From Oricola indica (lineage in GTDB: Bacteria > Pseudomonadota > Alphaproteobacteria > Rhizobiales > Rhizobiaceae), in NCBI RefSeq assembly GCF_019966595.1, contig NZ_JAINFJ010000004.1:186001-250000 (forward strand): 64,000 nucleotides of DNA, written 5' to 3'. Positions 30,550 through 38,924 of the stretch are shown here, piece by piece. The notes below the pieces were generated by a model. That model ran no database searches. It was not told the DNA's origin and saw nothing but the letters and a program-made list of their open reading frames with translations. A program made the position numbers and the translations under genes. Numbering within the stretch: position 1 is the stretch's first letter; each line of letters starts with the position of its first letter.

Positions 30550-30958
30550 CGTCCGCCGGCGTGTCGATGTCGTGATCGGCGAGCGCATGGCGGGCCGCGA
30601 GGCGATGCGCATCCGTGATGCTGCCGCGAACCGCGCCGATCGCGGCCATCAGCACGGCGACGTCGTCGCCGAAACCGATCGACAGGATGAAATCGGGAAT
30701 GATGTCGATCGGCAGGATGAAATAGGCGAGCGCCGCCAGCAGCGTGCCGCGCACCTTGGCCGGCGTCTTCGGGTCAAGCGCGCAGAAATAGGCCGCGACG
30801 ACCTCGTCCATGTAGGGAACGCGCCGCGCCGCCTTCTTCGCGGTTGCCCAGAATCGTTCGCGCACGCGCTTCTCGCGCCGGCCCTGCTCCTCTTCGGAGC
30901 CCGGTTCCAGAATCTCGCCGATCCGCGCCTCGTCCATGCCGTTACCGGTTCCAGTCAT
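30524..30958 (-). CDS. YkvA family (DUF1232) membrane protein
   Basis: 144 residues. The DUF1232 core TLLAALAYFILPIDIIPDF is a single hydrophobic hairpin with the family's P-x-D-x-I-P-D motif, followed by GFGDDVAVLMAAIGAV. The N-terminus is highly charged. The function of the family is unknown. It is likely cotranscribed with the downstream endonuclease V-like gene, whose start it overlaps, and with phhB upstream (about 30 bases). Confidence 0.88.
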   Translation of the reverse strand: MTGTGNGMDEARIGEILEPGSEEEQGRREKRVRERFWATAKKAARRVPYMDEVVAAYFCALDPKTPAKVRGTLLAALAYFILPIDIIPDFILSIGFGDDVAVLMAAIGAVRGSITDAHRLAARHALADHDIDTPADDDKPTIDL

Positions 30959-30989
30959 GGGTACAATGTGGGATTTTCCGTCCGATGCT

Positions 30990-31283
30990 TCAAGCGACGG
31001 CCTTGTTCATCGCCTCGGCGAGGGAAAGATCCAGTTCGGTCACGCCGCCCGAATCATGCGTCGTCAGCGTGACTTCGACCCGGTTGTAGACATTGAACCA
31101 CTCCGGATGGTGGTTCATCTTCTCTGCGACCATCGCCATCTCGCTCATGAAGGCGAACGCCTTGCGAAAGTTCGCAAATTTGAACTTGCGGTGAATCGCG
31201 TTGCCGTCTTCGCTCGCGGTCCAGCCTTCGAGTTTTTCCAGCCCGGCGGCAATTGCATCGGCATCCAGTTTGGGTTTTGACAT
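30990..31283 (-). CDS. phhB: Pterin-4a-carbinolamine dehydratase
   Basis: 97 residues, normal length. It dehydrates 4a-hydroxytetrahydropterin during recycling of the cofactor of aromatic amino acid hydroxylases. The active-site motif [20 protein letters not shown] is intact. A strong ribosome site (AAAAGGAGG) lies before the ATG. No phenylalanine hydroxylase gene is in the window, so the protein may serve a distant hydroxylase or another pterin role. Confidence 0.93.
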   Translation of the reverse strand: MSKPKLDADAIAAGLEKLEGWTASEDGNAIHRKFKFANFRKAFAFMSEMAMVAEKMNHHPEWFNVYNRVEVTLTTHDSGGVTELDLSLAEAMNKAVA

Positions 31284-31313
31284 GGCGGCCTCCTTTTCTG
31301 CTTCGGGTTACAC

Positions 31314-31811
31314 ATGACGCACGAAAACCGAAAGTCGATCCTCTTCGTCTGCCTCGGCAACATATGCCGCTCGCCCCTGGCGGAAGCCGTCTTTCGCGAC
31401 ATTGTCGAAACCGCCGGCGCGGCCCACCGCTTCGAAATCGATTCCGCCGGAACGGGCGCATGGCATGTCGGCAATCCGCCCGATCCGCGTTCTGTCGAAG
31501 TCGGCCGGCGTCACGGCATCGACCTCTCGGGGCTGCGCGCCCGAAAGGTGGCGCGTTCCGATTTCGACCGTTTCGACCTCATCCTCGGGATGGATCGGTC
31601 GAATGTGGCGAACCTGACGGCGATGGCGCCCGCCTCGAGCCGCGCCCGGATCGCCGAATTCCATGATTTTTCCACAGGCACGCCGCGCGACGTGCCAGAC
31701 CCCTATTACGGAGGCGATGACGGGTTCGAAGAGGTCTACCGGATGATCCGGGCTGCTGCGGGTTCGCTGTTCGAGAAGCTTGGCGCCGACATGCGCGGGG
31801 TCAGCGGATAG
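31314..31811 (+). CDS. Low-molecular-weight protein-tyrosine phosphatase
   Basis: 165 residues. The phosphate loop C13-x5-R19 in FVCLGNICRSP and the general acid aspartate in DVPDPYYGG are intact, so it should be active. The family removes phosphate from tyrosines, often on exopolysaccharide kinases, or from arginine; the target is unknown. Its last 76 bases overlap the 3' end of the thpR gene on the other strand, an unusually long convergent overlap. Confidence 0.92.
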   Translation: MTHENRKSILFVCLGNICRSPLAEAVFRDIVETAGAAHRFEIDSAGTGAWHVGNPPDPRSVEVGRRHGIDLSGLRARKVARSDFDRFDLILGMDRSNVANLTAMAPASSRARIAEFHDFSTGTPRDVPDPYYGGDDGFEEVYRMIRAAAGSLFEKLGADMRGVSG

Positions 31812-32329
31812 CTTTCCTCGACGATGTAGGGACCGCCGCCAACCGATTCCTTCGACGACATCAGCACGAAACGGCCGACCGTGAACGGCGGTACGAAAAA
31901 ATTGCCCCGGCTGGAAAGATAGCGCGCAATGACCTCCGGCGGCGTATTGCGCAGCCTGGCAATGGTGACATGCGGCGTGAATTTGCGAGGGTCGGCCGGC
32001 AGGCGCAAACGCTGGCAGATACGTTCGATTTCGGCCTGCAGCTCGATGACGTCGGGCGAGGCCGTGGGTGTCGCGAACAGTGCCCTCGGCTTCTTTCCGC
32101 CGAAGACGCCCAACCCGGAAAGACCGAGCTTGAACTCGTAGCGCCGCACCCTGTCCAGCGCATGGGCGACCTCGTCGGCCATGTGGTGCTCGACATCGCC
32201 GATGAAGCGCAGCGTCAGATGGTAATTCTCGGTATCGATCCAGCGGGCGCCCGGAAGACCGCCTCGCAACAGTGAAAGGGACATCGCCGCAGTGTGCGGA
32301 ATTTCAAGGGCGGCAAACAAACGCGGCAT
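31736..32329 (-). CDS. thpR: RNA 2',3'-cyclic phosphodiesterase
   Basis: 197-residue 2H phosphoesterase. The two catalytic H-x-T-x motifs are HLTL at residues 37-40 and HVTI near 125. The family (formerly 2'-5' RNA ligase) opens 2',3'-cyclic phosphates on RNA. The ATG at 32329 gives the typical N-terminus MPRLFAALEIP. Its C-terminal 25 codons are antisense to the end of the tyrosine phosphatase gene, so the tail sequence is constrained by both proteins. Confidence 0.92.
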   Translation of the reverse strand: MPRLFAALEIPHTAAMSLSLLRGGLPGARWIDTENYHLTLRFIGDVEHHMADEVAHALDRVRRYEFKLGLSGLGVFGGKKPRALFATPTASPDVIELQAEIERICQRLRLPADPRKFTPHVTIARLRNTPPEVIARYLSSRGNFFVPPFTVGRFVLMSSKESVGGGPYIVEESYPLTPRMSAPSFSNSEPAAARIIR

Positions 32330-32453
32330 GGCGCTCTCCCTTCTCTGTCCGTGGCGTGACGGGCAAATCACCCTGTCCACAGCTGAATCGAATCACGGAC
32401 CGCCCGGCGGTGCAAGGCTAAAATTCCGGCGGCGTTTCGCCGCTCCACAGGCC

Positions 32454-33086
32454 TCAGCTTTCGCGGCCGGCGAGATAATCCTCCATGAGCGGAAGAAAAC
32501 GCCCGACCATCTCCGCTACGCCGACCGCATTCGGGTGCATCCCGTCGGCGAGCAGCTTGTCCTCCTGCGCGGTCACGCCGTCGAGAAAAAACGGATAGAG
32601 CGTGACATCATGTTTTTCGGCGAGGTCCGGATAGATCGGGTTGAAGGCCGCGGCGTAATCATCGCCCATATTCGGCGGCGCCAGCATGCCCGCAAGGATG
32701 ACATCGACGCCCCGCGCCTTCAGCCCGGAGATCATTGCGTCGAGATTTTCCCGCGTGAGGTCCGGGGAGACGCCGCGCAGCGCGTCGTTCGCGCCGAGTT
32801 CCAGAATCACGAAATCCGTATCGTCGGGCACCGACCAGTCGAGCCTCGCAAGCCCGCCGGACGTCGTGTCGCCGGAAACGCCGGCATTGGCGATCACGAT
32901 ATCGTGACCTTGTGCCTTGAGAGCCTCCTCGAGTTGCTCCGGAAACCCCTCGCCTGGCGCGAGTTGGTAGCCAGCCATAAGGCTGTCGCCGAAACCGACA
33001 CCCTTGAGCGTGTCCGCGCTGGCACCTGAAACACTGCCAACCAACGCGCCCGCAAGGAGAAAAATGCGGATTAAAGATTTGAACAT
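32454..33086 (-). CDS. tesA: Periplasmic GDSL-type arylesterase, TesA family
   Basis: 210 residues with a signal peptide (MFKSLIRIFLLAGALVGSVS, cleavage near GASA-DT). SGNH-hydrolase blocks are all present: block I GFGDSLMAG with nucleophile S35, the block II glycine in NAGVSGDTTSGGLARL, block III ELGANDALRG, and block V DGMHPN. Members are lysophospholipase/thioesterase/arylesterases. It is divergent from a YbbA-YbbP type ABC exporter; the same tesA-ybbA-ybbP grouping occurs in E. coli. Confidence 0.92.
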   Translation of the reverse strand: MFKSLIRIFLLAGALVGSVSGASADTLKGVGFGDSLMAGYQLAPGEGFPEQLEEALKAQGHDIVIANAGVSGDTTSGGLARLDWSVPDDTDFVILELGANDALRGVSPDLTRENLDAMISGLKARGVDVILAGMLAPPNMGDDYAAAFNPIYPDLAEKHDVTLYPFFLDGVTAQEDKLLADGMHPNAVGVAEMVGRFLPLMEDYLAGRES

Positions 33087-33140
33087 TGCGTGTCCGATAC
33101 CATTTTCACCCAATCGCCGCACATATAGGACTGTTTTCCC

Positions 33141-33839
33141 GTGACAGAAGCGCTGATTTCCCTCACCGACGTGGATTTGCGGCTTGGGGGCGCCGTCAAC
33201 GCCGTCCATGTGCTCAAATCCGTCGACCTCGAAATCGGCCGCGGCGAATCGGTTGGCGTGGTCGGGCCGTCAGGGTCCGGCAAGACGACCCTTCTGATGG
33301 TCCTTTCGGGCCTCGAACGCCCGGATTCGGGCACCGTGACGGTTGCCGGCGCAACGTTCAACACGATGAACGAGGACGCCATCGCCGCCTTTCGCGGCCA
33401 GAATATCGGCATCGTCTTCCAGTCCTTCCACCTGATCCCCAACATGACCGCGCTGGAAAATGTCGCCGTGCCGCTCGAATTGGCCGGCGAGCGGGACGCC
33501 TTCGAAAAGGCGGAGGCCGAACTCGCCGCTGTCGGCCTGAAAGACCGGCTGACGCATTATCCCGGACAATTGTCCGGCGGCGAACAGCAGCGCGTTGCCA
33601 TCGCGCGTGCGCTCGCACCCGATCCGAAAATCCTGATCGCCGACGAACCGACCGGGAATCTCGACGGCGCGACCGGCCACCTGATTTCCGAATTGCTGTT
33701 CGCCAAGCAGCGCGAACGCGACATGACCTTCGTTCTCGTCACCCATGACCCCGAGCTTGCGGGACAGTGCGACCGCCAGCTTTCCGTCGATTCCGGCCAG
33801 GTCCGCGAACGCGGCGATTTCGACAAGGCGGCCGAATGA
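33141..33839 (+). CDS. ABC transporter ATP-binding protein, YbbA family
   Basis: 232 residues of the LolD/MacB-type ATPases. Walker A is GPSGSGKTTLL, the signature LSGGEQQRVAIARAL, Walker B KILIADEPTGNLD, and the H-loop THD. Four-base overlap (ATGA) with the permease gene shows they form one transporter. It works with the adjacent permease, and the neighbouring tesA gene suggests a link to lipid or lipoprotein handling in the periplasm. Confidence 0.95.
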   Translation: MTEALISLTDVDLRLGGAVNAVHVLKSVDLEIGRGESVGVVGPSGSGKTTLLMVLSGLERPDSGTVTVAGATFNTMNEDAIAAFRGQNIGIVFQSFHLIPNMTALENVAVPLELAGERDAFEKAEAELAAVGLKDRLTHYPGQLSGGEQQRVAIARALAPDPKILIADEPTGNLDGATGHLISELLFAKQRERDMTFVLVTHDPELAGQCDRQLSVDSGQVRERGDFDKAAE

Positions 33840-36397
33840 ACCGGATGCCGCTTCGACGCAGCATTGCGCTCGCCTTCCGTTTCGCGCTGCGCGAACTGCG
33901 CGGAGGCCTGTCCGGTTTCTACATTTTCCTCGCCTGCATCGCGCTCGGCACGGCGGCGATCGGCGGCGTCAATGCCGTATCGCAATCGGTGACCGAAGGG
34001 ATCGAACAGGAAGGCCAGGTCATCCTCGGTGGCGACCTGCGTTTCGAGCTGAACCACCGCACCGCCACGGACGACGAATACGCCTTCCTCGATTCTCTCG
34101 GCGACGTGGCCGTTCTGGCCGACATGCGCTCGATGGCGCGTCTCGAGGACCAGTCGGATCAGTCGCTGGTCGAGTTGAAGGCCATCGACCAGGCCTACCC
34201 GCTCTATGGCGAGCTCGTCACGCGGCCGAACATGGCGCGAGACGACCTGCTCGGCGAACGCGATGGCGTGTATGGCGCCGCGACCCAGCAGATACTGCTC
34301 GACCGGCTCGGCCTCGAAACCAGCGACCGCGTCCGGCTCGGCAATGCGACATTCGAGTTGCGGGCCGTCATCGAAAGCGAGCCCGACGCCGTTTCCGACG
34401 GTTTCGCCTTCGCCCCGCGCCTTCTGGTCTCGCTCGACGGTCTCGACGCGTCGGGGCTCGTCCAGCCCGGCTCTCTGGTCGAGTATGTCTACAAGATCCG
34501 GACCCCTGCCGGAACGACGACGGATGAATTGCGCGCCATCGAGGAACGCGCCAACACCGAATACCGCACGTCCGGCTGGTCGATCCGCAATCGCGGCAAT
34601 GCCGCGCCATCCCTCACGGCCAATATCGAACGCTTCGCGCAGTTCCTCACCCTGGTCGGCCTCACCGCGATGGTGACCGGCGGCGTCGGCGTCGCCAATG
34701 CGGTGCGTGCCTTCCTCGATTCCAAGCGCAATGTGATCGCCACCTTCAAATGCCTCGGCGCGCCGGGCGGATTCGTGACGCTGGTCTATCTGATCCAGAT
34801 CCTGGCCATCGCCGGGGTCGGCATCGCGATGGGCCTCGTCCTCGCATCGCTCATGCCGTGGGTCGCGGCATGGGCGCTGGCGGATTTCGTTCCGCTCCCC
34901 GCAAGCCAGGGGCTCTATCCCGGGGCGCTGGCGCTGGCCACGGCCTTCGCAGTTATCACCACCCTGGCCTTCGCGATCCTGCCGCTCGGCCGCGCCCGCG
35001 ATATTCCCGCGACCGCGCTCTTCCGCGAACAGACCTTCGACGGCGAAACCAATCCGCGACCGGCCTATCTCGCCGCCGCGATCCTCCTGATCGCGCTTCT
35101 GGCGTGGCTCGCCGTGGAGACGTCGTTCAGCCGGAATATCGCGATGACCTTTCTTGCCGGCATCGCCTTTTCCTTCGGCGTGCTGCGGGCGGTTTCGATC
35201 GGTGTCCAGCTGCTGGCGAAACGTGCGCCGCGCGTGCATTCGACCTCGCTCCGCCTCGCCATCGGCAATATCCACCGCCCCGGCGCGCTGACACCGTCCG
35301 TCGTCCTGTCGCTCGGCCTGGGCCTGACGCTGCTGGTCAGCCTCGCACTGATCGACGGCAATCTGCGTCGCCAGATCTCCGGAAACCTGCCCGAGCGCGC
35401 GCCGAACTTCTTCTTCGTCGACATCCAGAACGACATCATCTCGGATTTTTCGACGCTGCTGACGGACGAGGCCGGTTCGGAAGCCGTTCTCCAGCGCGTG
35501 CCGATGCTGCGCGGACGCATCGTGGAACTCAACGGACAGGACGTCGCGACGATGGAGCTCCCGCCCGAAGGCGGCTGGGTTCTGCGCGGCGACCGCGGCA
35601 TCACCTATTCGCCCGTCTTGCCGGAAAATTCGACGCTGGCCGAGGGCGACTGGTGGCCGGAGGACTATGCCGGCGAACCGCTGGTCTCCTTCTCCGCCGA
35701 GGAAGCCGGCGAGATTGGCATCGGCATTGGCGATACGGTGACGATCAACGTGCTCGGCCGCAACATCACCGCCCGCATCGCCAATCTGCGCCAGGTCCAG
35801 TGGGAATCGCTCGCCATCAATTTCGTGATGGTCTTTTCGCCGAACACATTTGCCGGCGCGCCGCATGCCTGGCTCGCCACGCTCACCCTGCCCGATGCGG
35901 ACACGGCGCGCGAAGCCCGGATCCTGCGCGACGTGACGCAGGCCTTTCCGGCGGTGACCTCGGTACGCGTCAAGGATGCGATCGATCTCGTCAACCGGCT
36001 GATCGGCCAGCTTGCCACCGCGATCAGGGCGGCTGCCGCCGTCGCGTTGATTTCCTCGGTGCTCGTGCTGGGCGGCGCGCTTGCCGCCGGAAACAGGGCC
36101 CGCGTTCACGATGCCGTCGTGCTGAAAATGCTCGGCGCGACCCGCAGAATGCTGATCGGAGCCTTCTCGCTGGAATATCTCATGCTCGGGGCGGCGACCG
36201 CGCTTTTTGCGCTCTTCGCGGGCGGGGTTGCCGCATGGTTCGTGATCACGCAGATCATGAACCTGCCCTGGCAATTGCTGCCGGGTGTCGCCGCCGGGAC
36301 GCTGGTCACCGCGCTCGTGCTGACGGTCGGTTTCGGGCTCGCGGGCACATGGCGCATCCTCGGACAGAAGGCCGCCCCGGTTTTGCGCAATTTGTAG
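33836..36397 (+). CDS. ABC transporter permease, YbbP family (FtsX-like)
   Basis: 853 residues with about ten membrane helices: one near the N-terminus, a large periplasmic domain, a group of FtsX-like helices around residues 265-470, a second periplasmic domain, and a last group at the C-terminus. This is the duplicated FtsX layout of YbbP-type exporters, which do not carry a solute through a channel but act mechanically at the envelope. Start fixed by the ATGA overlap with the ATPase gene. Confidence 0.93.
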   Translation: MNRMPLRRSIALAFRFALRELRGGLSGFYIFLACIALGTAAIGGVNAVSQSVTEGIEQEGQVILGGDLRFELNHRTATDDEYAFLDSLGDVAVLADMRSMARLEDQSDQSLVELKAIDQAYPLYGELVTRPNMARDDLLGERDGVYGAATQQILLDRLGLETSDRVRLGNATFELRAVIESEPDAVSDGFAFAPRLLVSLDGLDASGLVQPGSLVEYVYKIRTPAGTTTDELRAIEERANTEYRTSGWSIRNRGNAAPSLTANIERFAQFLTLVGLTAMVTGGVGVANAVRAFLDSKRNVIATFKCLGAPGGFVTLVYLIQILAIAGVGIAMGLVLASLMPWVAAWALADFVPLPASQGLYPGALALATAFAVITTLAFAILPLGRARDIPATALFREQTFDGETNPRPAYLAAAILLIALLAWLAVETSFSRNIAMTFLAGIAFSFGVLRAVSIGVQLLAKRAPRVHSTSLRLAIGNIHRPGALTPSVVLSLGLGLTLLVSLALIDGNLRRQISGNLPERAPNFFFVDIQNDIISDFSTLLTDEAGSEAVLQRVPMLRGRIVELNGQDVATMELPPEGGWVLRGDRGITYSPVLPENSTLAEGDWWPEDYAGEPLVSFSAEEAGEIGIGIGDTVTINVLGRNITARIANLRQVQWESLAINFVMVFSPNTFAGAPHAWLATLTLPDADTAREARILRDVTQAFPAVTSVRVKDAIDLVNRLIGQLATAIRAAAAVALISSVLVLGGALAAGNRARVHDAVVLKMLGATRRMLIGAFSLEYLMLGAATALFALFAGGVAAWFVITQIMNLPWQLLPGVAAGTLVTALVLTVGFGLAGTWRILGQKAAPVLRNL

Positions 36398-36519
36398 GAA
36401 TTCCGGCAATCATTCCTTAACCATGCCGTACGGCAGCCCTCCGGGCGGGGAAATGACGAATATGTGCGGCACCTTTTCGCGCATGCGCGGTCTTGTCTGC
36501 GCCGCATTGGCACATCATA

Positions 36520-36618
36520 TTACCCACAGGCATGCTGGAGTCCCGCCAGCGGCGCCGCGGTACGGCATGTTGACGCCGGCCGGACACCCGACGGGATTTG
36601 AGAAGCACAGAGGATAAA
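36520..36618 (+). ncRNA. Possible ybhL leader RNA
   Basis: A conserved RNA called the ybhL leader is known upstream of Bax-inhibitor (ybhL) genes in Rhizobiales. The 5' region here contains G/C-rich self-complementary stretches, such as CCCGCCAGCGG and CCCGACGGG, shortly before the ribosome site CAGAGGA. I cannot check the fold or the Rfam consensus by eye, so this rests on location plus general base-pairing potential. Confidence 0.3.
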
Positions 36619-37395
36619 ATGGCTGACCTTCGAAACATGAACGCGCGCGCCGGCCAGGCTCGGACTTACGACGCGAGTATCGATCAGGGCCTTCGTGCCT
36701 ACATGATCCGCGTCTACAACCTGATGGCGCTCGGTCTCGCCATCACCGGTTTCGCCGCACTCGGAACCATGATGCTCGCGACCACGACAGATCCGTCCGC
36801 AGCTGTCGCACAGCTCGGAAACGGCAAGATGCTGACCAGCGTCGGCAGTGCACTCTACGGCTCGCCGCTGCGCTGGGTCGTGATGCTCGCCCCGCTCGGC
36901 ATGGTGTTCTTCCTGAGCGCCCGCATCAACAAGATGAGCGTCTCGGGCGCGCAGATGGCCTTCTGGGTCTTTGCCGGCCTGATGGGGCTGTCGCTTTCGT
37001 CGATCTTCCTCGTTTACACGGCGGCAAGCATCGTCCAGACCTTCTTCATCACCGCGACGGCCTTCGGCGCACTTTCGCTCTACGGCTACACGACCAAGCG
37101 CGACCTGTCGGCGATGGGTTCGTTCCTGTTCATGGGCCTGATCGGCATCATCATCGCATCGCTGGTGAACCTGTTCCTGGCATCGTCCGCGCTGCAGTTC
37201 GCGATCTCCGTGATCGGCGTTCTGGTCTTCGCCGGCCTGACCGCCTACGACACGCAGCAGATCAAGGAGATGTATTACGAGGGTGACGGCGAAGCCGTTG
37301 CCGGCCGCAAGGCCATCATGGGCGCGCTGCGCCTCTATCTCGACTTCATCAACCTGTTCATGTTCCTGCTGCAGTTCCTCGGCAACCGCGAATAG
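36619..37395 (+). CDS. Bax inhibitor-1 / YbhL family membrane protein
   Basis: 258 residues, seven hydrophobic helices, with the family motifs AYMIRVYNLMALGLAITG at the N-terminus and FAGLTAYDTQQIKEMY followed by ALRLYLDFINLFMFLLQFLG at the C-terminus. The aspartate pair used for calcium leak in characterised homologues lies in AYDTQ and YLDFIN. The start at 36619 has CAGAGGA upstream. Transcription ends at the clear hairpin terminator just downstream. Confidence 0.95.
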   Translation: MADLRNMNARAGQARTYDASIDQGLRAYMIRVYNLMALGLAITGFAALGTMMLATTTDPSAAVAQLGNGKMLTSVGSALYGSPLRWVVMLAPLGMVFFLSARINKMSVSGAQMAFWVFAGLMGLSLSSIFLVYTAASIVQTFFITATAFGALSLYGYTTKRDLSAMGSFLFMGLIGIIIASLVNLFLASSALQFAISVIGVLVFAGLTAYDTQQIKEMYYEGDGEAVAGRKAIMGALRLYLDFINLFMFLLQFLGNRE

Positions 37396-37420
37396 GACAA
37401 GTCGGTATTCCGACCCAAAA

Positions 37421-37445
37421 AGGCGGCCTTCGGGCCGCCTTTTTC
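37421..37445 (+). terminator. Rho-independent terminator after the Bax-inhibitor gene
   Basis: Perfect eight-base stem AGGCGGCC / GGCCGCCT closed by a TTCG loop and followed by a T run (37440-37444). An A run precedes it, so it may work in both directions. Confidence 0.9.
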
Positions 37446-37505
37446 AATTGTGCGGCGCGCCGAAAACGGCTTCACTGGCGCGACAGCATCTCCAGGCCCG
37501 ATTTC

Positions 37506-38084
37506 ATGCCCGCCCTTTCGATCCGCGACGCGCGCCCCTCCGACATTCTCGCCATCACCGCCATTTACCGCGACGCCGTCCTCAACGGCACCGCCAGCTT
37601 CGAACTGGACCCGCCGGACGAGGCGGAAATGGCGAAACGCCAGGAAGCCGTTCTGGCGGGCGGCTATCCCTATATCGTCGCGGAAACGGATGAAGGCGGC
37701 ATTGCCGGCTACGCCTACGCCAACGCCTTCCGGACCCGGCCGGCCTATCGCTGGGCGGTGGAGAATTCGGTCTATATCGACCCCGCACTGCAGGGAAAGG
37801 GCGCCGGCCGCGCGCTGATGATCGCCCTGCTCGACCGTGCGGAATCACTCGGCTTCCGGCAGGTGATAGCGGTCATCGGCGGCTCGGCGCATGTCGCCTC
37901 GATCCGCCTGCATGAAAGCCTCGGCTTCGAGATGATCGGCACCTTCAAGGGATCCGGCTTCAAGTTCGGCCGCTGGCTCGATACGGTTTTGATGCAGAAA
38001 GCGCTGAATGGCGGCGACACGACAGCGCCCGACGAGAACGCCTATCCGGGAACGCTCTATCGTCCGCCCGCGAACGCGCGCTGA
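37506..38084 (+). CDS. GNAT acetyltransferase, phosphinothricin acetyltransferase-like
   Basis: 192 residues. The order IRDARPSDILAITAIYRDAV, GTASFELDPPD, AYRWAVENSVYIDPALQGKGAGRALM (acetyl-CoA loop Q-G-K-G-A-G) and ASIRLHESLGFEMIGTFKGSGFKFGRWLD matches the PAT/Bar/MddA branch, which N-acetylates methionine sulfone/sulfoximine or phosphinothricin. The substrate in vivo is usually not the herbicide. Convergent with the DUF2794 gene, six bases apart. Confidence 0.9.
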   Translation: MPALSIRDARPSDILAITAIYRDAVLNGTASFELDPPDEAEMAKRQEAVLAGGYPYIVAETDEGGIAGYAYANAFRTRPAYRWAVENSVYIDPALQGKGAGRALMIALLDRAESLGFRQVIAVIGGSAHVASIRLHESLGFEMIGTFKGSGFKFGRWLDTVLMQKALNGGDTTAPDENAYPGTLYRPPANAR

Positions 38085-38090
38085 CCAAGA

Positions 38091-38504
38091 TCAGTTCGAG
38101 GCGACGATTCGCAGCGGCTTGTCGAAGACCTTGAGCACATTTGCGAGATCCTGGCCGCGCTTCATCACCATGCCCGAGGCCGAAACGATGCTGTAGGCGC
38201 CCTGTCTGCGCGCCAGTTTCGGGTTTTTCTCGATGCGGTAAAGCGGACTTTCCGACGCCCGCCGGAAGACCGAGAATACTGCCCGGTCCTTCAGGCTGTC
38301 GATGGCGTAGTCGCGCCATTCGCCGGCGCCCACCATCAGGCTGTAGATTCTCAGGATCTGGTCCAGTTCGCGGCGGTCGAAACGGACTGTTTCGAAGGCC
38401 TGCCGGCCTGTCGCGGCCGTCGGGAGGGGAACCACCTTTTCGCCCCGATCCGTGCTCTCCTCCCGTAGCCGGACCGCGCCCTTTGATATTTCGTCCTCGG
38501 ACAT
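38091..38504 (-). CDS. DUF2794 domain protein
   Basis: 137 residues, soluble, conserved in alphaproteobacteria and of unknown function. The core is VRFDRRELDQILRIYSLMVGAGEWRDYAID followed by AVFSVFRRASESPLYRIEKNP. The start at 38504 (MSEDEISKG) is supported by GGAGAAGGA just upstream; the extension to 38558 has no such support. Confidence 0.85.
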   Translation of the reverse strand: MSEDEISKGAVRLREESTDRGEKVVPLPTAATGRQAFETVRFDRRELDQILRIYSLMVGAGEWRDYAIDSLKDRAVFSVFRRASESPLYRIEKNPKLARRQGAYSIVSASGMVMKRGQDLANVLKVFDKPLRIVASN

Positions 38505-38924
38505 TCCTTCTCCCGCTGGTTCGTATGGGAAGTTTGCCGTGTTTTGGCGTGGTTGCAAGGGCGTGAACGAAAAATCGCATCACAGAACCGATTTCAAATC
38601 CTTAACAATTTCTTGCCGTTTCGCTCACAGTTTGGAACATCGTGTTCCGATCAGTGAATCCCTGACACCTTTTCGCCGCAGTTGAGACACAACTCGGCCC
38701 GGATTGCGGATGAATTTTTGGGTGTTGCCGATTGTGTTCCGCGACAAGTTTCGGGGAGCGCAACTAGCAAGGTAGGTGGCAGCCGGTTCACGGCGCTAGG
38801 CTTTGTCACCGAAGGACCGGTTCGGTTGAGGTATTGGAAACCTCTAGCCCCCCAGCCCCCCGATGCCACACCGCACCGGTCCGTACCTTGCTTTCGCGAT
38901 CTGCCGATATTCGCTCAAAAAGCG
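38505..38924. other. 420-base gene-free region with three inverted repeats
   Basis: Between two minus-strand genes I see no plausible coding sequence but marked symmetry. GGAACA-TCG-TGTTCC is a perfect palindrome at 38634-38648; AGTTG-AGACA-CAACT is another at 38680-38694. At 38814-38882 a 13-base arm pairs with 38870-38882 with one mismatch and encloses a small hairpin (GAGGT / ACCTC, 38828-38844) and two AGCCCCCC runs. The last element directly follows the DUF1223 stop and could be a terminator-like or small-RNA structure; the first two sit upstream of DUF2794 and could be operators. Confidence 0.5.

Noticed and set aside
33557..36409. A 950-codon open frame opposite the YbbP-type permease gene
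   Set aside because: Charged, low-complexity translation with no domain; the permease on the other strand is coupled to its ATPase and clearly real.
38651..38869. Small minus-strand open frame in the structured intergenic region
   Set aside because: No ribosome site, no recognisable similarity, and it overlaps strong palindromes better explained as structure.
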